From Rapana venosa (taxonomy: Eukaryota; Mollusca; Gastropoda; Neogastropoda; Muricidae): DNA of 64,000 nucleotides. This document shows positions 18,049 through 28,621 of the stretch, piece by piece. The stretch covers positions 47,160,336 through 47,224,335 of the forward strand of contig CM054151.1 of NCBI GenBank assembly GCA_028751875.1, in the 5' to 3' direction. Each line of letters starts with the position of its first letter. The stretch's first letter is position 1. Made by a program: the position numbers and the translations under genes. The notes beneath the pieces are model-generated. The model saw only the letters and a program-made list of their open reading frames with translations, ran no database searches and was not told the origin of the DNA.

Positions 18049-18121
18049 CCGTGAGTGTGTGTGTGTGTGTGTGTTGTTGTTGTTGTTGTTGTTGTTGTTG
18101 TGTTGTTGTTGTTGTTGTTGA
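18049..18121. repeat. GT and TTG microsatellite
   Basis: (GT)n followed by (TTG)n. Confidence 0.9.
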
Positions 18122-18224
18122 GGTGGTGATGGTTATGGCAGTTGATATTGATATTGTTTTGGTTTTTGTCAGTTGCTGGTGTTTTGCTTTTCTGAGTTTT
18201 CTTCTTTAAGTTTAAAGAAACAGG

Positions 18225-18640
18225 GTATATATGTATTGTATGTATGTATGTATGTATGTATGTATGTATGTATGTATGTATGTATGTATGTATGTATGTA
18301 TGTTGTTGTATGTATGTATGTATGTATGTATGTGTATGTATGTATGTATGTATGTATGTATGTATGTATGTATTTATGTATGTATGTATGTATGTATGTA
18401 TTTATGTATGTATATATGTATTTTTTCTTATGTATATTTTCCTTTATATATGTATGTATGTATTAATGTATGTACGTATGTATGTATTAATGTATGTATG
18501 TATGTATGTATGTCTTTCTGGCTGTATGTATGTATGTATATATGTGGATTTATACGTATATGTATGTATGTGTGTGTGTGTGTATGTATGTGTGTGTATG
18601 TATGTGTATGCATGCATGTATGTATGTATGCATTGCTATA
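18225..18640. repeat. ATGT tetranucleotide array, about 415 bp
   Basis: (ATGT)n with scattered single-base interruptions. It is open in all plus frames, giving Met-Tyr-Val-Cys repeats up to 201 codons, which I treat as artefacts of the period-4 repeat. Confidence 0.95.
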
Positions 18641-18794
18641 TGCTTATCAGCCCATATGTGTTTAACGTTTGTTTACTGCTTTGTATGTGTTCTGATAATG
18701 ATCATCATATTCATCACCATTTTCATCGGCATAGACAAGGAATGTTTGTTTGCTTGCTTACTTGCGTGCTTGTTAGGTTGAGTGTTTTGCTGGT

Positions 18795-19125
18795 TTCTCT
18801 TCTTCTTCATCAAACGCTCATACAGCAACTATTGTTGTCTGTTATATGAGCGAAAATGCGTCACGCTGCCGTTAAGCACCTGACAAGTCAGGCCCAGCGC
18901 ATCCGACTTCGGCACAAGAGAGAATAGTTACCTTTTAAGTTCTTTCTGAAAAAAAGGCAGGAGAATGGACCAAGAAGGCAGAAAATAGACAAGAAGGAGG
19001 TGACAGGAAGCAAAGGAACAAGGCAGAAACAAAGAGTGATAGAAAAGAGGAAATTTCTAGCACAGAATTTCCAGAATGTGGGGATGCTATTTAGAATGAT
19101 AGGCCCCCGGCATCCCCACGGGGGA
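18795..19125 (+). repeat. Family D repeat, best copy
   Basis: Runs from CTTCTTCATCAAACGCTCAT through ATATGAGCGAAAATGCG and a perfect dyad, CCTGACAAGTCAGG (18879-18892), then GGCAGGAGAATGGACCAAG, AACAAGGCAGAAACAAAG and GCACAGAATTTCCAGAA, to GGCATCCCCACGGGGGA. The end can fold as a CCCC-A-CGGGG hairpin. No pol III boxes that I trust. Confidence 0.8.
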
Positions 19126-19334
19126 GCTGGTTTCTCTTGATTTTTGTTGTTTGTTTGTTTGTGTGTCATTGTTGTTGTTGTTTTTGTTGTTGTTACACTC
19201 AACCGTATGCTTTACAGATTTATAGATAGCAATCACATAATGATCAACTATTAAAATCTGTTGAGTAAAGATATGTTAAATCTGATGCCTAAGCCCTATT
19301 CTTTTACTTCTGTCTCATTTTCCGTGACGTTCAT

Positions 19335-19738
19335 GCCCTGCAGTTGTTGTTGTTGTTGTGATTATATTTACGTCCCAGCGGAGATTTCCGGTTAAGGGAC
19401 TGTAGTCCTGCTGTTCCCACTCCCCTCATGTCAATCTCTCTGCCCCAGCCACACACGGATTCATTATGTTGCACCAGGCTCGAGAGAAACGGACACCTGC
19501 AGTGTTAGTCAGGTCACCCCAATTCGCATCCGTAAACATGACAAAGCTCGATTGAGTGTGATTCCAGACTTCCCAATGAGCTCATAGCAAACTCGCTCTG
19601 GCTAGTAGCCGGCCGGAGTCTTTAACAAAAAATCCCAATGACTCTTATAGTATAAGAACCCGGGACTTTCCAGCCCGTAACCCATGGTGCCAGCTAACCA
19701 CTGCGCCATAGTAGCTGGTCCCTATATCAATACATGCA
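19335..19738 (-). mobile_element. SINE-6, long copy
   Basis: On the minus strand: tRNA-like head (A box TATGGCGCAGTGGTTAGC, B-box-like CCCGGGTTCTTATAC), then CTCCGGCCGGCTACTAGCC, GTTTACGGATGCGAATTGG, AACACTGCAGGTGTCCG and a 3' portion to GGGACGTAAATATAATCAC. Shares the head and several body blocks with 22396-22650. Confidence 0.75.
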
Positions 19739-19764
19739 CACCAAACATACACACCGCATACGCA

Positions 19765-19850
19765 CGGGGACTGGATCTTTAAAAAAAAAAGTACGTAAGT
19801 GCTTGTTCCATTATCCTCGATATAAAAAAAAAATTAATTGACTTGATCTG
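19765..19850 (+). mobile_element. SINE-1 3' tail fragment
   Basis: CGCACGGGGACTGGAT, an A run, AGTACGTAAGTGCTTG and ATTATCCTCGATATAAAA. Only the last 85 bp are present. Confidence 0.75.
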
Positions 19851-20032
19851 ACTTCCCTCTTTACTTCTTAAGGAGTCAGTGTGGTACTACACTAAATCAG
19901 TCACAGGCAGCAATGCTTACATGTATCTTAGACAGTTCAAACATGGCGGAGTCGATCACTTTGTCAAGTGATACAGTTGATGCCGTTTCTTGATACAGTT
20001 GTTCAACTTCAGCCGCTGATTATTAACATTAA

Positions 20033-20322
20033 AAGGTAAAGGTGTCCCATAACCTATGTGGTCCTAGGGAAGCGAGGCATCAGAGACCTAAGTTTCACTA
20101 GGGGCCGGCATATTGAGGGCGGCACCCATCTCCTCTCCCTCGCTGCTTTACCTTCCCTGATCCTAAAGAAGGCAGGTACCCATTTACAACTGGGTGAACT
20201 GGAGTCTGTACTGAAGCTAAGGCGCGCAGTCTCCCATGCACTTGGTAACTACGCTCAATGCTGCTTGACCTTAGGTTGGGGAAAGCGAGTGTTTTTACCA
20301 CTGAGCTATCCCGTCCCCTTAA
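20033..20322 (-). mobile_element. SINE-5, full copy
   Basis: On the minus strand: GGGGACGGGATAGCTCAGTG (A box), AGCGTAGTTACCAAGTGCAT, CGCGCCTTAGCTTCAGTAC, CACCCAGTTGTAAATGGG, GCAGCGAGGGAGAGGAGAT, ending GGGACACCTTTACCTTTT. A good B box is not evident. The 103-codon frame on the plus strand is antisense to it. Confidence 0.8.
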
Positions 20323-20709
20323 TCAACAGGGATGAGTGTGAAACATTCAAAGACCCCAGAACATTGTAAAAACTTGCCTTTCACTTAAAAGCATTGGGCC
20401 TTGCTTGTGTACATAGTTTATCTGTCTGTCTGTCTGTGCGGCTGTATGAATATTTATGTGTTATCTATAGAATGCTGTGTGTTTGAATATGTTGTATGTG
20501 TTGTTTATAAGCTGTGTAGTCTTTGAATTAACGTCCATGCACATAATTTATGTGATTTGGACGACAAACAAATGAAGTACATACAAATAACTGTTTGAAT
20601 ATGTGTGGGGTTTTTTTGGTAATATATGTGTTTGAATGTGTCTGTGGTATTTATTGGGCTATGTGTGTTTGATTGCCTATGTATCAGCTATAATACCATA
20701 TATATATCA

Positions 20710-21177
20710 TCTATCCACTCTCTTCAACGCATACAAAACTCTGCAGCTCGACTGGTCCTAAGAAAGAAAAAAATCTGAACACATCACTCCTCTTCTGCGA
20801 TCTCTTCACTGGCTGCCTGTCTCACAAAGACTGGAGTATAAAATCAATACCCTCTGTTTCAAATGTCTCCACAAATCTGCACCCTCTTATCTCTGTAACT
20901 GTCTTCATCTGTACACTCCATCCCGTTCCCTTCGTTCAGCCGCAGATACTTTGTGCTTTCGAACACCCAGATTCAAACAAACCAATGTTGGCCGTCGCTC
21001 CTTCTCTGTTTCTGGTCCATCCACCTGGAATGACCTCCCTCTTTCACTTCGACAAAAGCCTTCACTTGATACCTTCAAATCCAGCCTCAAAACACACTTA
21101 TTTCCTACCTGAGACTTTCCCCCCAAATATCTGTCCCTAATTTTCAACAGCATTTTTCACCTTCTAAGTGTTGTTCC

Positions 21178-21247
<70 letters not shown>

Positions 21248-21415
21248 GTGCGTGCATGCGTGCATACGTGCGCGCGCATGGTTTTGAAATCTGTTTTTCA
21301 TTATGTTTAAGGAGAGTTGCATGCCTGTAAATGATTGAGTGCAAGCGCTTCGATTTGTTTGTCTTTTTACACGATTCAGCGCTATATAAATTCCATATAT
21401 TATTATTATTATTAT
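20710..21415 (+). mobile_element. LINE-B (CR1/L2-like), C-terminal end and 3' UTR
   Basis: Bases 20713-21112 encode the end of a LINE polyprotein with one frameshift in an A run near 20775. Blocks are LQRIQNSAARLVLRK, HITPLLRSLHWLPV, YKINTLCFKCLHKSAPSYL, GRRSFSVSGPSTWNDLPLSL and FKSSLKTHLFPT, then stop. This is the typical C-terminus of CR1/L2-like elements. The 3' UTR holds a (TG)n tract (21179-21242) and ends AGCGCTATATAAATTCCATA, then (TTA)n. That tail is shared with SINE-2. The rest of the element is missing. Confidence 0.85.
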
Positions 21416-21429
21416 ATAAACAAGATTGG

Positions 21430-22390
21430 ATTAGAGATATGGATTTGTATCCCTCTGCATAAACCTGTCTTTTAAGGCCTTATGTATGATTATCTTTTTG
21501 CACATTAGTCAAGACACACTATTTCGAATTCATGCCAAGGGGTTTTTTGGTTTGGTTTGGTTTGGTTTAGGCTTTGTTTGTTTGGTGCTAGTACATGTTT
21601 TGGTTTTGTCCAGTTTTCTGGTTTCCACTAGTAACTGTCTTTCTAGTAGTCAAATCTAGCGAGGGCCTTTTTTTTCTTTAATGACCACAGTCTACCTTAA
21701 ACAAACAGTTTTCTAATATTACTGAGAGTGAACAGACGTTAAATTGAAACACAGTTTTGATCACAGAAATCTAACCTACCACAGTCCTACATTAACAAAC
21801 CAATTAAACAAACGCATACTATTCTGTCATTGGTATGTAAACAATATACCCCATGTCTAAAAAACGACAAACGTTTATATCTGTTCTCCCTCAGCTACCC
21901 ATTCCTAGACAAGCCTGGGAACAGACATCCCTCCTCACCTCCCTCCCCCTCCCCATCCTCACCTCCCCCCTCCCCCCTCCCACTCCTCCTCCTTCATTTT
22001 CTTTCATGGACTCTTGAGACTGCAACTGTTTACGTTCATGAATGATTAATGTTTCCAATGTTCTGTCTGCAATTCTTTCTGTGCCATCCCTGCCCTCCAG
22101 ATGTTTTTTCTCAGAGGCACTTTGATAGGCAGGGTTTTCCTTTCATTGAAGCATGCGGTATTGACTGCAACGTCGTCAGGAAGCATCCAGAAAGAGTTTG
22201 TTGGCTATTGTAAACTCATCGCTGATGTTAGAATATTTTATTGTTCCCACTTTTTTTATCCTCAGATAGACTCAGCATCCTCTTCCATTTTTATGTGTGT
22301 ATTTTCCCCCATTAATTTTATTTACATAAGCTATGAAATGAGAAAACGAGTTCATTTCTATCTTCCCAAAGTGCCACGAACTTCAAATAA
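21430..22390. other. No supported gene
   Basis: Includes GGTTT repeats (21548-21570), the short TTTAACGTCTGTTCACT motif in reverse at about 21728, and a CT/CCCTCC-rich patch (21930-21990). A 138-codon plus frame from 22101 begins right after an acceptor-like CCTGCCCTCCAG but has no recognisable content. Confidence 0.35.
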
Positions 22391-22395
22391 GCAAT

Positions 22396-22650
22396 CACAA
22401 ACTAGCCATCATGGCGCAGTGGCTAGCGCCTTGGGTAACGGACTGGAAGGCCACAAGTTCGAATCCCATGTGAGTCACAGGGTTTTCTGGACCTCGGCCG
22501 GCCCCTACCCAGAGTGAGTGTGCTGCGGGCTCAGTGGGAAGACGTCGAGCTGCCTTCATATAACGGATGCGATTTTGAGTTCTGCTCAAATCGTCTGACA
22601 AACACTGCAGGTGTCTGTATCCCTCGGGCCTGGTTGACGCCGGGATATTT
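22396..22650 (+). mobile_element. SINE-6 copy
   Basis: tRNA-like head (A box ATGGCGCAGTGGCTAGCGC, B box AAGTTCGAATCCCATG). It is followed by CTCGGCCGGCCCCTACCC, TAACGGATGCGATTTTG and AACACTGCAGGTGTCTGTAT, parallel to 19335-19738. The T/A-rich end merges into a minus-strand SINE-1 tail. Confidence 0.75.
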
Positions 22651-22659
22651 ATTTTATTT

Positions 22660-22748
22660 TATTTTTATTTTTATTTATTCTTTTATATCGAGGATAATGG
22701 AATAAGCACTCATGTGCTTTTTTACATCCAGTCCTCGTGTGTATGCCA
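22660..22748 (-). mobile_element. SINE-1 3' tail fragment
   Basis: Minus-strand tail: GAGGACTGGATG, AAAGCACATGAGTGCTTATT and ATCCTCGATATAAAAGAATA with an A/T-rich end. The SINE-6 and SINE-1 copies meet tail to tail. Confidence 0.8.
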
Positions 22749-22749
22749 T

Positions 22750-23110
22750 GGATCAGTGGATATACCATGACAAGAAGCGTAGTGTACACCCTGTCAAGTT
22801 GTCTCAAAGCAGATGCACTTCCATAGCAGCATCCTTCATCATCTTTGTCACCATTGATCATCATGCAATAACAGAAAATTGTTTCTGATTCGGTAGCCCC
22901 AGTTGCTCTGGTCTCATAGCGACCTCAGTTTCGGTTTTCTCATGCACTTCTGAGCCTGTGGTGAATTTGTGTCAAAGCCTTCAGGGTTGGAGGTTCACGG
23001 GAGACGGTCGTTGGACGGATGTTGTGGTGGTTGCTACCTCGGGTGGGCATCTCACTCACTCTGGCTCCGCGACTGAGATATGACTGTTGTCAGTAGGGGG
23101 CGTAGTAGGT
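22750..23110. other. No supported feature
   Basis: Contains CAGTTTCGGTTTTC (about 22928), partly like the ISRE-type site at 6910. Nothing else recognisable. Confidence 0.3.
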
Positions 23111-23111
23111 G

Positions 23112-23460
23112 GTGTCCTGATAGCCCAGTGGTTAGAGCATTGCGCTCGCAACCTGACGACCCGGGTTCGATTCCCGTTCAAGGGGATATTTTCCCCTGGA
23201 GTTAACATCAGTGCAGACTCCACTCTCCCCTAAAGTCTTTCGGATGAGACTATAAACCGAGACCCCGTGTGCGAACGCACGCAGGACATCTTGCGCACAC
23301 TTTAAATCATGTTCCGCTTTTCGTAAGAGTAGGCCATTGTGTGCCGGTGGGAATAGATGACAGAATTTACAAAACCGCATACACACAGGGACTGGATGTT
23401 TAAAAAAGAACATAAGTTCTTATTCCATTATCATCGATATAAAAGAATAAAAAATTAAAA
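23112..23460 (+). mobile_element. SINE-1, full-length reference copy
   Basis: The cleanest copy. A box TAGCCCAGTGG (23121-23131), B box GGTTCGATTCC (23164-23174), then CCCCTGGAGTTAACATCAG, GGATGAGACTATAAACCGAG, TAAGAGTAGGCCATTGTGTG, GGTGGGAATAGATGACAG and the conserved tail ending ATCGATATAAAAGAATAAAA. The head is still near a tRNA sequence, which suggests fairly recent activity. Confidence 0.9.
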
Positions 23461-23464
23461 AAAA

Positions 23465-24230
23465 GAACAAGCACCACTGAACACCACCAAAGTGATCCGG
23501 CAGCAGTGGAGATCCCCTCTGGCAGGTGACCCCACAGCAGCCTGACGTTGATAGGCTTCCTGTGGAAATTTGACCCTAAGGATGCAGCATAACGAAAGCT
23601 AGGTATGGTAGGGTCAGAGAGATTGATTTGAGCTGCTGAGAAACGGTAGAACAGGAACGTCACAGAAGGCGAGGCAGCAAAAAACAAAACAAAACAAAAA
23701 ACAAACAAAATAAAAACACCAACAAAAACAAACTTTAAAAAACCAACTGCAAAAACCAATCACAGAATGATCAGATCCGTGAATGTGTATCGTATATCAG
23801 CTTTTTCTGCTGATGGTCGTTAATTCCAAGACCAGCCAAGAAATCCGGATGGCTGGCTGTATGACGGCCGGCCTAGGCTAGGTTCACCTTTTCACCTTAT
23901 CCTCGCAGTTTTTCTGCAGCTCTTTCTATTCCAGCTGTTTTCTTAGGAGTCTTTTCATGACTGTGTCTGACAACCTCCATTGAATACCTAAGTACTGTCA
24001 TCACGGTTGTTTCCTCCTGTCACGGAGCCATATCCTCCCTCCCCACTAGCTCTACAGTCCTGGCCCACCCTGGGGTCTCAGTGGGAGCAGTCCTATGGCT
24101 GGCTTTCCTTGGTCCTTTATTGTAGCATTTTGGGAGGTTTTGGTTCAAGAAATCTATAACGTGGCGGTTTGCCATTGCTTTCTGATAATGACCCTCGCCT
24201 GTTGGAATTATCCAAGTAGCAGGACGTGGA
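23465..24230. other. No supported gene
   Basis: A/C-rich spacer, then moderately GC sequence with a 90-codon minus-strand frame (24292-24020) that extends into the minisatellite and has no recognisable domain. Confidence 0.35.
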
Positions 24231-24234
24231 AGTA

Positions 24235-24775
24235 GGAGGAGATTTACCACAAAATTAATCAGAGCAGAGTTTTGATTGGATAAATCTGTCAAGTTTTACC
24301 ACAAGTTAATGAGAACAGTGTCTTGATAGGATAAAATGTTACCACAAGTTAATCAGAACAGTGTTTTGATAGGATTAAATGTTACTGCAAATCAGAGCAG
24401 TGTTTTGATAGGATAAAATGTTACCACAAATCAGAGTTTTGATAGGATAAAATGCTATCACAAATCAGAGTTTTGATAGGATAAAATGCTATCACAAATC
24501 AGAGTTTTGATAGGATAAAATGTTACCACTAAATTAATCAGAGCAGAGTTTTGATAAGATAAAATGTTACCACAAAATTAATCAGAGCAGAGTTTTGATA
24601 GAATAAAATTTATCAAGTTTTACCATAAATCAGAGCAGACTTTTGATAGGATAAAATTTATAAAGTGTTACCGTAAATTAGAGCACACTTTTGATTGGAT
24701 AAAATTTCTCAAGTGTTACCTATCACAAGTTAATCAGAGCAGACTTTTGATAGGATAAAGCTGATCAAGTTTGAT
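24235..24775. repeat. Minisatellite of about 30-50 bp units
   Basis: About a dozen units built on AGAGTTTTGATAGGATAAAA, separated by TGTTACCACAAATTAATC-like linkers of variable length. The central units (about 24420-24510) are shorter (about 39 bp) and nearly identical. Outer units carry an extra TTATCAAGT segment. Unit size and linker vary continuously, as expected from unequal exchange. Confidence 0.9.
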
Positions 24776-25247
24776 AGTTTCCCAGGCAGGTGAAATCGTG
24801 TGTCTCTGGAATGAACCCAGAAAATTATTGTAGGAACTACATCATCTATGAAATAATCTTTTGCTTAATGCGTGTCAATGAAATGACGTCCTTTTCCACA
24901 GAAACAAATACATTTTTTAGTTATGTTTTATTGAAGAATGAGAAAATTCATAAGTTTTATAAGTTAGTTGGGTTTCATTGAAGAATGATAAGATTTATAA
25001 GGACGAAAGCAATTATATTTATTCATACAGTTGCTGTAATAAGATGTATACGTGAAGACTAAAAACACCCCCCCCCCTCTCTCTCTCTCAATCTTATTAT
25101 TTGCTGAGTGTCATACTGTTATTGCTTTTCCGTTGATGTCTTCGGGTGATTAAGAAAATGGCCAACGATTTGTGTACCAAGTTCTTCCATCAGCCATAAT
25201 TACACTTATTATGTTGTTGTCTCTGTCTCTGTCTGTCTGTCTGTCTG

Positions 25248-25468
25248 TCTCTCTCTCACACACACACACCATCATCATCATGATAGATCATCATCATCAT
25301 CATCATTATCATCATCATTATCATCATCATTGTTATCATTATTTATTTTCTCGTATAAATTTCTTTAATAAATGGTTTGATGAAAAAGAGCAAGTGTTAT
25401 GCTTATTCAATGTAATATCTGTAAATAAAAGTTTGACTTTGACTTTGACTTTGACTTTCACACAAACA

Positions 25469-25521
<53 letters not shown>

Positions 25522-25525
25522 CCTT
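25248..25525. repeat. TCA and AC microsatellites with TTGACT tail
   Basis: (TCTG)n/(AC)n/(TCA)n mix at 25225-25340. Then TTATTCAATGTAATATCTG, AATAAAAGTTTGACTTTGAC with four TTTGAC units (25398-25460), and (AC)n to 25520. The middle matches the tails at 7083 and 50636. Confidence 0.8.
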
Positions 25526-25584
25526 TTGTCTGCATCATAGCCACACAGCTGCTGCAACAACGACCTCTTCATTGGCAACAGGGA

Positions 25585-25905
25585 GGAAGTGGCAGTGTTT
25601 TCCGGTCGAGCATGCGCGTTCGAGAGCGTTGGCCCATTCCTGTTGATTGATTAATGAATGAACTAGGCTAGCTGCTCTGCAGACACACACTCGCCACAGG
25701 GCAGCCATTGTCTTCAGCTTCCTGTAGCAGGATGCAAGGGGCGGCTGTCAGTGTCACTGAAGTTCCAGCGTCAGGGAAAAAGTGCATGGCACCATTATTT
25801 ATTTTCTGGTTAAGCCTTTTCACGCAAGTCACACAAAACATTGCTTTCTACGTAGTTGCTGTTAATAGTGATGGTGTAGATTGTAGTTTGGTTGGTTGTA
25901 CACTA
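25585..25905 (+). promoter_or_regulatory. Possible promoter and short ORF
   Basis: TTTCCGGTCGAGCATGCGCG (about 25600) combines an ETS-like CCGG(A/T) site and an NRF1-like GCATGCGC core, with an ATTGG box just upstream. About 130 bp downstream an ATG (25732) opens 58 codons with a hydrophobic segment (APLFIFWLSLFTQ, AFYVVAV). A CpG-type promoter is plausible. A link to the terminal exon at 27338 is speculation. Confidence 0.2.
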
Positions 25906-25959
25906 TAGGAGAGCTTGCATGCACATGCTTGCACACACACACACACACACACACACGGA

Positions 25960-26410
25960 GACGGTAGGAGCTGGATGCAATGCCACCAGAGTTGGCCATC
26001 TTCCTCTGTCTCTGCTGGGTTCTAGATCTCCTGTAGCCCTCCCAGACCACTAATCTCAGTGACCTTGGCAATGTATAATGTTGGTGGTCTGCCTCTTTTC
26101 CTTCTGCCCACAAACTTACCTTGGAGAACTGTCATCATCAGATTTGTCTGTAAGTGTCTGTTTGAATAACCAACCTATCTCAGTCTGTGCTTATCAATTT
26201 CAGCCAGCATTTGTTTTGTACTGAGAGTTCATCAAGAATGCTTTCATTTGTTCTTCTGTCTGACCATTTGACTCTTAGCAGTCACCTGTAGAACCACAGT
26301 TTGGCAGCGTTTTATATCTTTCCAATTTTTGTAGTACTCAGGCTTCTGACCCATCAACAATACAGACCAGAATAGTGTTTTGACAATTCTAATGTGGTAA
26401 TATTTGGAGA
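25960..26410 (-). mobile_element. RTE-like LINE C-terminal fragment, degenerate
   Basis: On the minus strand, with several frameshifts: IVKTLFWSVLLMG (end of the RT), then WFYRRLLRVKWSDRRTNES, ILDELSVQN, a GRRKRGRPPT block and SGLGG-LQEI near the end. This order is the usual C-terminus of RTE-type LINEs, and the GRRRRGRP block also occurs in the plus-strand copy at 42400. The 3' end abuts a (GT)n tract at 25932-25955. Confidence 0.75.
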
Positions 26411-26761
26411 ACAATGAACTGTAAGCACAGAACAATAAAGAAGTATATTGCCATAAAGATTTATGGCCTGTTTGGCATACACAACAAAGAATGAATTCGA
26501 CAAAACACGATTTTGTCTGATATGCCATATATCCAGAGAATGTCATTCATTCAGACACATGGGTTCATGGGACAAGGTAAATGGTTGTCCACTATCCAAG
26601 GTAGAGCTGACTCAAGCAATGCAGAGCTTCCAGTTTCCATAAAACCCTTGCCTGGCTGTCAGCATATTGGGTTTTTCTCTACAGGTTCCCCTTTCCATAT
26701 AGTGGCCAGTTTGACACATTCCTCTGACAGCATGTGTTCTGCTTTTTGTTTAACATTCCAA

Positions 26762-27261
26762 NNNNNNNNNNNNNNNNNNNNNNNNNNNNNNNNNNNNNNN
26801 NNNNNNNNNNNNNNNNNNNNNNNNNNNNNNNNNNNNNNNNNNNNNNNNNNNNNNNNNNNNNNNNNNNNNNNNNNNNNNNNNNNNNNNNNNNNNNNNNNNN
26901 NNNNNNNNNNNNNNNNNNNNNNNNNNNNNNNNNNNNNNNNNNNNNNNNNNNNNNNNNNNNNNNNNNNNNNNNNNNNNNNNNNNNNNNNNNNNNNNNNNNN
27001 NNNNNNNNNNNNNNNNNNNNNNNNNNNNNNNNNNNNNNNNNNNNNNNNNNNNNNNNNNNNNNNNNNNNNNNNNNNNNNNNNNNNNNNNNNNNNNNNNNNN
27101 NNNNNNNNNNNNNNNNNNNNNNNNNNNNNNNNNNNNNNNNNNNNNNNNNNNNNNNNNNNNNNNNNNNNNNNNNNNNNNNNNNNNNNNNNNNNNNNNNNNN
27201 NNNNNNNNNNNNNNNNNNNNNNNNNNNNNNNNNNNNNNNNNNNNNNNNNNNNNNNNNNNNN
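26762..27261. other. Assembly gap, 500 N
   Basis: Exactly 500 N: a placeholder of unknown true size. Open frames drawn through it are meaningless. Confidence 1.
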
Positions 27262-27337
27262 AGTAACCATGAAAAGTTCGTTTTAACTTAATCATAGACT
27301 TGAGTCAGTACATACATAATTTCAATCTTAAATTCAG

Positions 27338-27454
27338 CTTGAAGAAATGACGTTTGTAGCCAATTCCTTCACCATCCTCGTCGCCAATGTGATGTTTGTA
27401 GTGTTTGTGATCCGATTCATTCGCTACAATAGATGTAAACAAACTCAGTTATGA
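27338..27454 (+). CDS. Possible last exon with transmembrane segment
   Basis: An acceptor-like TTTCAATCTTAAATTCAG precedes a frame LEEM then about 35 residues with one hydrophobic helix (FTILVANVMFVVFVI) followed at once by basic residues (RFIRYNRCK) and a stop at 27452-27454. A polyA signal, AATAAA, lies 324 bases further on. The helix plus positive stop-transfer and short tail suit a type I membrane protein C-terminus or the last helix of a multipass protein. Resemblance to polycystin-type VIRFIRYNR segments is weak. Earlier exons would lie in the gap or before it. The family is not identified. Confidence 0.3.
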   Translation, partial: LEEMTFVANSFTILVANVMFVVFVIRFIRYNRCKQTQL

Positions 27455-27777
27455 TAGAGGACCAAAGTTTAATGATCGTTCGTTAGCTTGATGATCGAAT
27501 AACATAGTAACAGTAAAAAGGTATGTAACTCATAAAGATGAATAATAATGACCACGTGACAGTTGTTTCCCTTGAATACAAACTAATCTATGAAACACTA
27601 CAATGGCCATTTATTCGGTATTTGCAGTACATTGCAAGATATTTTGACATATGTTTGGGGTTAAGAAACAAGTTATCTTTTACTTTCAAGCTTTTGTTGT
27701 TGTTTTTTTTAACTGGACAAATATTGCAAGATTGTTTCCGCCTTTTTCCTTGTTTTGGGCTATAGATACTGTGGAGA

Positions 27778-27783
27778 AATAAA
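27778..27783 (+). terminator. Candidate polyA signal
   Basis: AATAAA, preceded by about 320 bp of A/T-rich sequence following the stop at 27454 and followed by TGT/TTTT-rich sequence. It fits the terminal-exon model at 27338; it could also be chance in A/T-rich DNA. Confidence 0.35.
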
Positions 27784-28009
27784 CTGTACAAGAAACTTTC
27801 CTTTAAAATTCGTTTCTAGCACACTGTTTTTTCTTTTTGTTATTGTTTTTGTTACACATTAAAAATATAGAAAATTAAACGTATCCCATTTGTCTTCAGT
27901 GTCGTTCAGTGTTTTCATCATAATAAACGTCATTTAAAACTTTTCACGGGCATGAAAAATAACCCCCAGAAACGGAATAGCGGCATATCGGGTCGGCGGC
28001 ACAGCGGGT

Positions 28010-28621
28010 CGGCGGCATAGCGGGTACCTCCCGTCTACTATATTTAACAGGAATGTAGTTCTGCCTAACATCCTCAAATACTGGACAGCACAACACAAAA
28101 TGTACTTCATCCTCCGTGCTTGCTTACATAATGGGCATAGCAGCCTGAGGTCGTCAATATCATGTTCTCTGTATCTGAATTTATGAACATTTATATCTGA
28201 TACACCAAGTCTAAACTTAGACATAATTCTTTTCAAATGTATATCCATATCAAGTTTTAGATAAGGTTTGACATCATGCGAACTTATAAATTGTCTGTAC
28301 ATTTGAAATCTTTCACTGTTTTGTATATGGTCACTCCATTGCTGCCAACGGCAGTCAATCAATCTTTGCCTGAAAGCTTTGATAAACACTCTACAATTTC
28401 CGACTCCTTGATTGAGCCAAACAAATCCAAACCCGAGTTCACACAAACAGGTACGTATTTTGTGTTGCCCAGTTGTTTTTCCCTTTGAAATCTAGATCAT
28501 AAAGCATCCTGTAGGATTTAAAAGGTAGCCTGCTCTCATTCATATGCAGAATCTTAATCCAATATCTAATGCATCTTACAGCAGCATTAACAGTGAGAGG
28601 GTATCTATTAGTTTCACTATA

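Noticed and set aside
18231..18849. Long plus-strand frames (144-201 codons) of Met-Tyr-Val-Cys repeats
   Set aside because: Pure translation of the (ATGT)n array, open in several frames at once.
20058..20369. 103-codon plus ORF
   Set aside because: Antisense to a full SINE-5 copy.
22101..22517. 138-codon ORF starting at an acceptor-like site
   Set aside because: Content not recognisable, and the second half is SINE-6 sequence.
23112..23190. Functional tRNA gene
   Set aside because: Good A and B boxes, but the sequence continues as a SINE body and occurs in many copies; no clean acceptor stem pairing.
24235..24775. Repeat-spacer array resembling CRISPR
   Set aside because: Units and linkers are all variants of one sequence, with no constant repeat or unique spacers; eukaryotic context.
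26513..27295. Open frames spanning the 500-N gap
   Set aside because: N bases cannot be translated; the frame is undefined.
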